Assembly (NCBI GenBank): GCA_020052975.1
Contig: JAGVOC010000130.1
Location: 1 to 21,053 of the forward strand
Length of the DNA stretch: 21,053 nt
Origin: Desulfobacterales bacterium
GTDB lineage: Bacteria; Desulfobacterota; Desulfobacteria; Desulfobacterales; RPRI01
Direction: 5' to 3'
In this document: positions 14,556 to 21,053 of the stretch, piece after piece
How the letters are laid out: every line of letters begins with the position of its first letter
Position numbering within the stretch: the stretch's first letter is position 1
Translations under genes and position numbers: made by a program
Notes under the pieces: generated by a model
What the model saw: only the letters and a program-made list of their open reading frames with translations
What the model was told of the DNA's origin: nothing
Database searches by the model: none

Positions 14556-16547
14556 GTGAATTATATTATGTATAGAAATGATATTTTTAAATTAAATAAC
14601 TCATTAATATTATTAGTTATATTGGTGGTTCAGTTGTTTTTTGCAGATATTGCCTTAAGCAATGAACCAGTAGCATTATTTATTGATATAAAAGGCGAAG
14701 ATTTAATTGAGGACAAAGCTGATGTGGAAACGGCCTGCGAATTGTTTGGTGTTAGAGTAAAGCATCGCCTTCTTGAAAAACAAACTGATGTTGAGACCTT
14801 AAAAGAAAATTTAATTGCTGACAATATTGATGTTCTAATTATCACTGGAAGATCTCTTAGAATTCTTAATGAAGAATTTATTTCATTCCTTATGAGGCTT
14901 GACAGAAAAGTAAAAGTTTTAATTTTAAACCTTTCGCCTGCTGTTGAAAATACCTATTTAAATAAATGGTCGAATGGAATTATTACCGGATGTAAACAAT
15001 ATGACGGTTCTTTTCCCGGTCGTTCATTAGAAATTAAAAAGAACGATGAAATCACTCTGGAGCTTGGTGGTATAAAATATCCCTTGCTAAAAGATGTACA
15101 AACTGTGAGTGGATTTGATTTGATTAATCGTGGCAGAGCCATACCAATTATTGATATTATTGATCAAAACAATAAACTATTATCTCAGTCATTTATAAAA
15201 GTCGATTTGGATGACAAAAGCATATTTTTTTCAGCCGCAATGACCGATAAAAATAATCAAATCGATAGCTTTATTAAATTAGCACCGGCAGTAATATTTC
15301 TAAAATATGCTTTTTCAGATCGAGTCTGGCACAGTAATCATGACTATGCAAATTTAACCATTGATGATCCATGGTTGCGAGAACCCTATGGATATTTAAA
15401 TTTTTCAGATCTTTGCCGAGAGGCTATTGAGAATCGATTTCATGTAAGCATTGGGTTTATACCATGGAACTACAAACGCAGTGAAGATGAAGTTGTTTCT
15501 GTGTTCCAGAAGTTCGAAGATTATCTTTCTATTGCAATACATGGAAATAACCATGATTTTAGTGAGTTTTGTAATTCAAGGGATATTTTTACCGACAGGA
15601 AGAATATTCAACAAGCATTAAAAAGGATGGACACTTTTAATAAATTGACAGGTCTAAAATATGACCGTGTGATGATATTCCCTCGTGGACAATTTGTCGC
15701 AGATACTTTGAATGTATTAAAAGAACAAAATTTTCTAATGACAATAAATGCAACAATGCCAAAAGGCTATAATTCTTTTGTATCAGATGTTGACAATATA
15801 AGAGGAATCACCCTTGAATATGAAAATTTTCAAGTGGTTATGCGAAAAATGATTGATCATCTAAAAGATCATAACGTTGTTGATTTTCAGACAAAATTAT
15901 TCATATCAATGAGACTTTTTTTAGACCTTCCGGTATTTTTCGCCACGCACCATGACTTCTTTAAAAATGGATCGGATACATTTAATAAAATAGCTGAGAT
16001 TGTAAACAAAACTCAACCAAATGTAAAATGGACAAGCTTAGGGAATATTGCCAGAGGATTTTACCTGCAAAGAATGGTTGATCGTCAGATTATAGAAATA
16101 AAAGCATTCACGAATGAACTTACTGTTAAAAATTTAAATCCATACCCTGTAAAATATAAAATTCACAAACAAGAAAACTTCGTAGTTCCTATTCTAAAGG
16201 TACTTATTGATGGCGTGGAAACACAATACAGGCGAAATGATAAATCCCTTGAAATAGATCTCTGGATTGGACCGTTTATTGAAAGTAATATTAAAATAAT
16301 TTATATGGCTCAAGATACACCAGAAGTGAATGTTACCAATCCGAGTGTACAGTCAAGTATTGTCAGGGCTCTTTCAGATTTCCGAGATATTAGGTTATCT
16401 AATCCTTTCGGACAAATAGTAACAAGCTTATTTTATGGTTATGGAGGTGTTAAAACCTTAGGCGTTGTCATTATTTTAATTGTCTTATTATTGGTGTGTT
16501 CCATTATTTTTATGATATTTAAAAAAAATGAGAATTTCAAAGAATAA
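14556..16547 (+). CDS. Membrane-anchored NodB-like polysaccharide deacetylase-superfamily protein
   Basis: The 663-residue protein has an N-terminal hydrophobic segment at about residues 15-36 (signal peptide or anchor), a long extracytoplasmic region and a second hydrophobic segment near the C-terminus (about 632-657) followed by a basic tail. In the middle are T-I-D-D-P (D270, D271) and I-A-I-H-G-N-N-H-D (H329, H333), matching the Asp and H-x-x-x-H metal ligands of the NodB/glycoside hydrolase-deacetylase fold, and later F-P-R-G-Q-F. Such domains remove N- or O-acetyl groups from glycans, and a periplasmic site fits modification of a polymer during export. The first 220 residues match nothing I recognise, and the length is well above a plain deacetylase. 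The start is GTG at 14556 or ATG at 14568. The gene is AT-rich and ends three bases before the polymerase gene. Confidence 0.72.
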   Translation: MNYIMYRNDIFKLNNSLILLVILVVQLFFADIALSNEPVALFIDIKGEDLIEDKADVETACELFGVRVKHRLLEKQTDVETLKENLIADNIDVLIITGRSLRILNEEFISFLMRLDRKVKVLILNLSPAVENTYLNKWSNGIITGCKQYDGSFPGRSLEIKKNDEITLELGGIKYPLLKDVQTVSGFDLINRGRAIPIIDIIDQNNKLLSQSFIKVDLDDKSIFFSAAMTDKNNQIDSFIKLAPAVIFLKYAFSDRVWHSNHDYANLTIDDPWLREPYGYLNFSDLCREAIENRFHVSIGFIPWNYKRSEDEVVSVFQKFEDYLSIAIHGNNHDFSEFCNSRDIFTDRKNIQQALKRMDTFNKLTGLKYDRVMIFPRGQFVADTLNVLKEQNFLMTINATMPKGYNSFVSDVDNIRGITLEYENFQVVMRKMIDHLKDHNVVDFQTKLFISMRLFLDLPVFFATHHDFFKNGSDTFNKIAEIVNKTQPNVKWTSLGNIARGFYLQRMVDRQIIEIKAFTNELTVKNLNPYPVKYKIHKQENFVVPILKVLIDGVETQYRRNDKSLEIDLWIGPFIESNIKIIYMAQDTPEVNVTNPSVQSSIVRALSDFRDIRLSNPFGQIVTSLFYGYGGVKTLGVVIILIVLLLVCSIIFMIFKKNENFKE

Positions 16548-16550
16548 AGC

Positions 16551-17951
16551 ATGCCCCCTCAATTAGCTCTACTATTATGCTTTCTGTTCATCATTTTCGT
16601 TTTTTACTTTGAACGCAAACGCAATATACAGGTTTCTTGGGCGCTGGTTTGGCCTTTGCTTTGGTATATAGTGGCTGCGTCTCGGTCTGTCGGCGTCTGG
16701 CTTTGGATTTGGGGGTTTCACTTATCTGGCTCTTCAGATCCGACGGAAGGGAGCGTCATTGACCAATGGTTTTATGGCATTTTAATGATTATCGGGATAT
16801 ATGTCCTTGCCCGCCGACAATGTAATTGGAATTCTATAAAAAGAGAAAACACATGGCTCTTAATGCTGTTTGCCCTAATGGCCCTAAGCATCTTCTGGTC
16901 TGATTATCCGATAGTATCGTTAAAAAGAATTATCAAGATCTTCGGTTCAATAGTCATGGTGCTGGTTGTCCTCACGGAGCTGAAGCCCGTGGAGGCGATC
17001 GAAGCCATACTAAGAAGATGTGCCTACATTACAATTCCACTCTCGATAGTTACCATCAAGTACTTCCGGAATATTGGCATCCTTTGGGGGGATTGGACTG
17101 GAGAAGCGTCTTGGATAGGTGTTGCCACGTCGAAGAATACGCTGGGCCAAATAGCTGTAACCGGAGCTCTCTGCTTTATTTGGGAAAGGATACGCAGACG
17201 GGACAGCAAAGGAGGGAAATGGGTTGATTATTTGTATATCTTAATGAGTTTGTATCTCTTGAAGGGGTCAGATGATGCACTGAGCATGACTTCCATTTCT
17301 GTATTTGCCATAGGTTTTTTTATTTTCATTTCAATTAGTTTTACAAAGGTTCACATTGAGAGGATCAAACCATTGTTTGTGTTAAGCTGTGTTATCATCT
17401 TTAGTATACTGTTGACAGTGATTTATCACACGCTGAGTCCCTTCTCAATAAACTCTTTTATGGGTTCCATAATTAAGTTGATGGGGCGCGAAATGACCTT
17501 ATCAGGGCGGACAGAAATATGGGGCGATGTCTTTTCAGTTGCTTCAAAAAGTCCGGTTCTTGGCGTCGGCTATGGTGCTTTCTGGATTGGAAGACTGGCC
17601 AATATTCCATGGACAGAAAATTTGTCCTGGACGTTGGGTCAGGCGCATAACGGATATGTGGATACATATCTGCAATTAGGTTGGGTAGGTATCTGCCTAC
17701 TTATGGCCTTAATCTTTTTTACAATCCCAAGAATTATTCGAACATTTACGACCGACTTTGAGTATGGGCGGTTTCGGATGACCTTCTTTCTGATCGTTCT
17801 TTTCGTAAACATTACTGAATCTACGTTCCTGAGGGGAGACCACAACATGTGGTTTCTTTTTATGCTTGCTGCTTTGACCGTACCTCACACGAATGGAAAT
17901 ATCGTTGGCGTGGATGAATCCATTGCAGCACCTCCCGGTGTATTAAAGTGA
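16551..17951 (+). CDS. Wzy/O-antigen ligase-like polysaccharide polymerase
   Basis: The 466-residue protein is an integral membrane protein with about ten or more hydrophobic segments. It has a large loop containing L-S-G-R-T-E-I-W, G-V-G-Y-G-A-F-W and A-H-N-G-Y-V-D-T-Y-L-Q-L-G-W (H366), the hallmark segment of the O-antigen ligase/polymerase (Wzy_C, ExoQ-like) superfamily. In a locus with a Wzx flippase the natural role is joining repeat units in the periplasm. A ligase transferring glycan to lipid A or protein is the alternative, which sequence alone cannot exclude. It starts three bases after the deacetylase stop, and base composition rises again from AT-rich to average in this gene. Confidence 0.85.
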   Translation: MPPQLALLLCFLFIIFVFYFERKRNIQVSWALVWPLLWYIVAASRSVGVWLWIWGFHLSGSSDPTEGSVIDQWFYGILMIIGIYVLARRQCNWNSIKRENTWLLMLFALMALSIFWSDYPIVSLKRIIKIFGSIVMVLVVLTELKPVEAIEAILRRCAYITIPLSIVTIKYFRNIGILWGDWTGEASWIGVATSKNTLGQIAVTGALCFIWERIRRRDSKGGKWVDYLYILMSLYLLKGSDDALSMTSISVFAIGFFIFISISFTKVHIERIKPLFVLSCVIIFSILLTVIYHTLSPFSINSFMGSIIKLMGREMTLSGRTEIWGDVFSVASKSPVLGVGYGAFWIGRLANIPWTENLSWTLGQAHNGYVDTYLQLGWVGICLLMALIFFTIPRIIRTFTTDFEYGRFRMTFFLIVLFVNITESTFLRGDHNMWFLFMLAALTVPHTNGNIVGVDESIAAPPGVLK

Positions 17952-17988
17952 CTAACCCCCATGTCTGGAGCAGACACAACAAAGCATT

Positions 17989-18036
17989 AAAATCCCCCCA
18001 TCCCCCCTTTCCCAAAGGGGGGATGGGGTGGATTTT
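17989..18036. repeat. Long C/G-tract hairpin between polymerase and GT4
   Basis: The left arm (17989-18010: AAAA-T-C6-A-T-C6-TTT) pairs with the right arm (18014-18036) across a CCC loop. All 22 left bases pair, with only one bulged T on the right. It ends in TTTT and could serve as an intrinsic terminator or attenuator. The G-tracts could also fold as a G-quadruplex. It has the look of a dispersed palindromic element. Nothing else is seen in 17952-18085. Confidence 0.8.
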
Positions 18037-18085
18037 CATATAAATTTCTACCATTGAATACAAAGAATACAAAAGATCGCTTATT

Positions 18086-19222
18086 ATGATGGCCATTATT
18101 GTTCCTCATGGCTTTGAGCCGAATTACACCCTGGGTTTTGTGAAAGGCCTTGCAGCGAATGGTATTGACCCGAGTGTTATCTCCTCAGATACAGATCAGC
18201 TCAGGTTTACGGAGATCGGGATTAAAAATATCAATTTGCGTGGTTCGCAGGATCATGGCAGGCCTTTTTTGGCTAAAGCAATCAACATTTTGAGATATTA
18301 TGCTCGCTTGCTGATATACTTGCTGAAAAATCGAAGAAAGATTGTGCACTTTACCGGCCTCTTCGGAAATTCTTCAATTCTTTTCGATGGGATTGTCCTA
18401 AACTTGTTTTTCAAGCTGATATCGTTGCGGTATTTATATACGGTTCACAACATTCTCCCTCACAGCAGGGAAAACAGCAGATTTTTTAGATGGATTTACC
18501 GTTTTATATACATGGTGCCTGATATTCTCCTGGTCCATACTCACTTGGCCAGGCAGCAGCTTGTGGAACAATATTTCGTTCCGGAGAGAAAGGTAATTGT
18601 AATTTCTATCGGGTTGAATGAGGAGATGCCGGTTACGGAGATTACACGCGAGGATGCAAAAAAACGTCTGGGCTTTGATACTCAGGATAATATCGTTCTG
18701 TTTTTTGGAAAAGCCGATACATACAAAGGATTGGACATTCTTATAGAGGCCTTTGACCGGCTCGATTTGACATCGGCGAAACTCCTCATTGCGGGCTGGT
18801 TCCCTGATCCCTCCTATCGCCGGCAGATCACTTCCGCTATAAGCACTGCCCGCCGCAGGGCAGATATCCATCTGCATGAAGCGTTCATTCCCAATGAGGA
18901 GGTCGAGTATTATTTCAAGAGCGGGGACGTTCTTGTTCTTCCTTACAGGAACATTTATCAGAGCGGTTTAGTCTTTCTTTGCTTAAATTTCGGCATGCCG
19001 CTGGTGGTAACGGCCGTCGGCTCACTCCCGGAATTTGTTGAAGATGACATGGGAATCATAACAAAGACTAACGATGCACAGGGTGTGGCCGATGGGCTCC
19101 GGCGTTTTTTCGAGACACAGAACCTGTTCCGGCGCGAGACAATTGCTGCTAAAGCGCAAAAGTACAAGTGGGAAAATATCTGCAAAGTTATTGTACCCCT
19201 ATATATGAAAAGAGACCTTTGA
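18086..19222 (+). CDS. Glycosyltransferase family 4, copy 2
   Basis: The 378-residue protein has a GT-B architecture: an N-terminal half ending in Y-T-V-H-N-I-L-P-H, a linker V-I-S-I-G-L-N, and a C-terminal half with L-F-F-G-K-A-D-T-Y-K-G-L-D-I-L-I-E-A and V-L-P-Y-R-N-I-Y-Q-S-G. It belongs to the GT4 subgroup where Y-x-S-G replaces the usual E-x7-E, followed by G-M-P-L-V-V-T-A-V-G-S-L-P-E. ATG at 18086 or 18089 could start it, and neither has a strong ribosome binding site. It is separated from the polymerase by a strong hairpin. The end of the gene (GAGACCTTTGA) is already inside the intergenic repeat at 19212. Confidence 0.86.
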   Translation: MMAIIVPHGFEPNYTLGFVKGLAANGIDPSVISSDTDQLRFTEIGIKNINLRGSQDHGRPFLAKAINILRYYARLLIYLLKNRRKIVHFTGLFGNSSILFDGIVLNLFFKLISLRYLYTVHNILPHSRENSRFFRWIYRFIYMVPDILLVHTHLARQQLVEQYFVPERKVIVISIGLNEEMPVTEITREDAKKRLGFDTQDNIVLFFGKADTYKGLDILIEAFDRLDLTSAKLLIAGWFPDPSYRRQITSAISTARRRADIHLHEAFIPNEEVEYYFKSGDVLVLPYRNIYQSGLVFLCLNFGMPLVVTAVGSLPEFVEDDMGIITKTNDAQGVADGLRRFFETQNLFRRETIAAKAQKYKWENICKVIVPLYMKRDL

Positions 19223-19408
19223 AGAATGTCCAATTTTGGCCAAGTACAAGGAAGACGATAATAAAGACTTGGGTTTTTGGTTTATAGTTAAATGCCTGTC
19301 CGCCTCAGGCGGAGTTTCTGGTTAAAAGAGAAAAACCAGAAACAACAAACCAGAGACCTGGAAACCAAATCTTTATAGTAATCGGGCAAAAGGGGATGTT
19401 ATGCAAAG
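19212..19408 (+). repeat. Intergenic direct repeat, copy 2 with nested palindrome
   Basis: This matches 13069-13228 but is longer by about 25 bases because a small palindrome is inserted at about 19290-19313. The internal hairpin here is perfect: GTTTCTGGTT (19314-19323) with AACCAGAAAC (19334-19343) around a ten-base loop. The repeat covers most of the gap between the two GT4 genes. Confidence 0.85.
19293..19313. repeat. REP-like palindrome inserted in the repeat
   Basis: TGCCTGTCCGCCTCAGGCGGA is centred on CCGCCTCAGGCGG (19300-19312). It closely resembles the reverse complement of the palindrome at 20770-20799, so both belong to one short dispersed family. Confidence 0.65.
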
Positions 19409-19444
19409 TGTCTCGAAAAATAGTGCGGAAGGGAAAACGAGTTC

Positions 19445-20506
19445 ATGAAGAAAGTGTTGCTGGTATCAAACAAGGTTTTTCACTATCGGGTTTCAAATTA
19501 TAACTACTTTGCGCGCCGTTTCAGGGAGCACGGATGGGAGTTTGTGGTGCGGTCAAATGAGCTTGAAAAGCAGAACCCCTTCCCTTTGGAATTCGATTTC
19601 AAAGAAATGCCCTTCAATTTTTTCCACTACAAACGCGAGATCGAGCGCATCCGCCCCGATGTCGTCATAATGTTTCTGCGTCTCAAGGATGTTATTATCT
19701 GGCCATTAATGCACTGGCTGAGACTCAAAGGAATCCCTGTCGTTTACTGGAACAAGGGCATCAATCTGGAGGTTAAGAATCCCGGTCTGCGAAATAATTT
19801 CTTCTACTACATCCATTCATTGAGTAATGCCCTCATCCTCTATTCGAAAAACGAAATAAAGGATATCCGGCCAAAGAATCGGGACAAGGTTTTCATTGCC
19901 GGTAATACTGTAAACTTTGAGTCTTTTCCGGATATCTCTGAAACAAAGGAAGAAATTAAGCGGGAATTCGGCATCCCTTTTGAAAAAGTCGTGCTTTTTG
20001 TCGGTCGCATGCGCTCCGTCAAAAAAGTGGAGCATCTGATACAGGTATTCAATGCCCTCGACGAGCCCGGGTTAGGTTGTGTTATCGTTGGCGATGCTAT
20101 GGCCTACAAAATTCCGGACTTGATCAAGCGGGACAATATCCTTTACCTGGGGGAGATCCATGATCCGCATAATATCCGGATCAGCAAGCTCTTCAAGGCA
20201 TCGGACCTGTTTTGTATCCCCGGAGACGTTGGGCTTGGCTTAAACCAGGCTTTCTATTGGGGCCTGCCGGTGGTGACCGAAGAGGGCCTGCAGCCCCCGG
20301 AGATCCATTACCTGACCAATGGGCGGAATGGTTTCATTGTCCCGGAAAACGACATAGATGAACTGAAGGACAAAATCATGTTACTGTTGCGTGATGACGA
20401 ACTACGGGACCAGTTCTCACGCAATGCAAGAGAAGTCATCCTCAATGAAGCATCCATTGAAAACATGTTCAGGGGATTCCTCGACTGTGTCACGTTTTTG
20501 ACTTAG
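19445..20506 (+). CDS. Glycosyltransferase family 4, copy 3
   Basis: The 353-residue protein has a GT-B fold with an N-terminal half starting K-K-V-L-L-V-S-N-K and a C-terminal Rossmann half from V-V-L-F-V-G-R-M-R-S-V-K-K. In the acceptor/donor site C-I-P-G-D-V-G-L-G-L-N-Q-A-F-Y-W-G, Asp and Gln replace the two Glu of the canonical E-x7-E, a variation seen in one GT4 branch. P-P-E-I-H-Y-L and N-G-R-N-G-F-I-V follow as expected. GGAAGGG at 19427-19433 lies upstream of the ATG. It is the last gene in the window and is followed by more than 540 bases without a gene. Donor and acceptor are unknown. Confidence 0.87.
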   Translation: MKKVLLVSNKVFHYRVSNYNYFARRFREHGWEFVVRSNELEKQNPFPLEFDFKEMPFNFFHYKREIERIRPDVVIMFLRLKDVIIWPLMHWLRLKGIPVVYWNKGINLEVKNPGLRNNFFYYIHSLSNALILYSKNEIKDIRPKNRDKVFIAGNTVNFESFPDISETKEEIKREFGIPFEKVVLFVGRMRSVKKVEHLIQVFNALDEPGLGCVIVGDAMAYKIPDLIKRDNILYLGEIHDPHNIRISKLFKASDLFCIPGDVGLGLNQAFYWGLPVVTEEGLQPPEIHYLTNGRNGFIVPENDIDELKDKIMLLLRDDELRDQFSRNAREVILNEASIENMFRGFLDCVTFLT

Positions 20507-20618
20507 CCGGTTCACCAAGGTTTTTAGACAGGATTAAAGGAGATAGGGTTTAGGGGCAAGGTTCAAGGGGCAAGGGTAAGGGGAAGCGACAAGTGAATAG
20601 TGACGAGTAAATGGTGTG

Positions 20619-20778
20619 CTTACCAGGCTCCGCGAAGCGGATGCATGCTTCGGACCGCTCATCCGGAGCGGACCGAAAAACATCATGTTAATCCTGTAAA
20701 TCCTGTCAAATAAGTTTTTTTGTTGTTCTGGTAATGTTTTAGACAGGATCAACAGGATAGACAGGATTGTTGCCTGCC
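20619..20778 (+). repeat. Palindromic repeat unit, copy A
   Basis: The unit starts CTTACCAGGCTCC. It contains small stems (TCCGC-GAA-GCGGA; CCGCTC with GAGCGG) and then inverted arms: AATCCTGTAAATCCTGTC at 20690-20707 against GACAGGATCAACAGGAT further right (20742-20758). Copy B at 20892 has the same order with a few substitutions and a one-base length change. Confidence 0.85.
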
Positions 20779-20799
20779 CGCCTGAGGCGGGACAGGCAA
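20770..20799. repeat. REP-like palindrome TTGCCTG...CAGGCAA
   Basis: A 14-base arm pairs with its complement around CCGCCTGAGGCGG, with one bulged A. A related, shorter form lies at 19293-19313, and the start of one is seen after copy B at the window edge. Confidence 0.7.
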
Positions 20800-20891
20800 T
20801 GAGTCATCGCCTGCGGCGAGTGGTGACGTGCGAACATCGAACTATTCATTTGTTATTATTCAATCCTGCTCCACGAAAGTGATATATTGCA

Positions 20892-21053
20892 CTTACCAGG
20901 CTCCGCGAAGCGGATGCATGCTTCAGGCCGCTCATCCGGAGCGGCCCGAAAAACATCATGTTAATCCTGTAAATCCTGTCAAATAAGTTTTGTAGTTGTT
21001 CTTGTAAAGTTTTTAGACAGGATCAACAGGATGGACAGGATGTTGCCTGCGGC
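20892..21053 (+). repeat. Palindromic repeat unit, copy B (runs off the window)
   Basis: Second copy of the unit at 20619, 273 bases further on, in the same orientation. It continues to the end of the window, so its right border is not visible. Confidence 0.85.

Larger units (their letters stand above)
20507..21053. other. 547-base gene-free, repeat-dense region
   Basis: No coding sequence is supported on either strand. The first 110 bases are purine-rich, with a lone copy of the TTTTTAGACAGGAT motif at 20521-20534 and reiterated GGGGCAAGG-like words. Two long copies of a palindromic unit and a further palindrome follow and are listed separately. Confidence 0.8.

Noticed and set aside
20619..21053. 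CRISPR array
   Set aside because: There are only two long copies with internal palindromes, no short regular repeat-spacer pattern, and no cas gene nearby.

Overview
The window looks like part of a Gram-negative bacterial exopolysaccharide or capsule locus of the Wzx/Wzy type. Every convincing gene lies on the + strand. I cannot name the species. The gene mix (PAPS-making genes next to sulfotransferases, an AlgI-type acyltransferase pair, many GT4 enzymes) and the abundant palindromic intergenic repeats would fit an environmental anaerobe such as a Desulfobacterota member, but that is a guess from style and not from a marker gene. The locus continues beyond both ends: no initiating glycosyltransferase, outer-membrane exporter, co-polymerase or ATP sulfurylase (CysD/CysN or Sat) lies inside.

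Layout. 2-394: 3' end of an alpha/alpha-toroid-like protein. 504-1876: cysC and cysQ, overlapping by one base. 2060-2839: a PAPS-type sulfotransferase. 3014-3719: a recombination scar made of a broken acyltransferase, the first 127 bases of a flippase gene and the last 372 bases of a second cysQ. 3749-6543: a DHHW/AlgX-like protein and an AlgI-like MBOAT acyltransferase. 6636-7877: a PP-loop enzyme with a QueC-like cysteine cluster. 7917-9203: GT4 glycosyltransferase. 9238-10943: a second broken acyltransferase, then the intact Wzx flippase. 10975-13014: pyruvyl transferase and GT2. 13281-16547: an AT-rich pair (second sulfotransferase and a membrane-anchored NodB-like deacetylase). 16551-17951: Wzy/O-antigen-ligase-like polymerase. 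18086-20506: two GT4 enzymes. 20507-21053: no gene, but two copies of a palindromic repeat unit.

How the genes may work together (inference): glycosyltransferases build a lipid-linked repeat unit, Wzx flips it and the Wzy-like protein polymerises it. The product is decorated by sulfate (CysC makes PAPS, two sulfotransferases use it, CysQ removes the inhibitory PAP), by O-acyl groups (MBOAT plus DHHW protein), by pyruvate ketals (pyruvyl transferase) and perhaps by deacetylation. The best reading is a dedicated system for a sulfated, acylated, pyruvylated bacterial polysaccharide, with an unassigned PP-loop enzyme as its most unusual member.

The most informative structural signal is evolutionary. 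The flippase-to-cysQ junction at 3339-3347 lies on a 9-base microhomology shared by both parents. It is exactly what a tandem duplication running from mid-cysQ to early wzx would create, followed by different gene content or loss in the two units.
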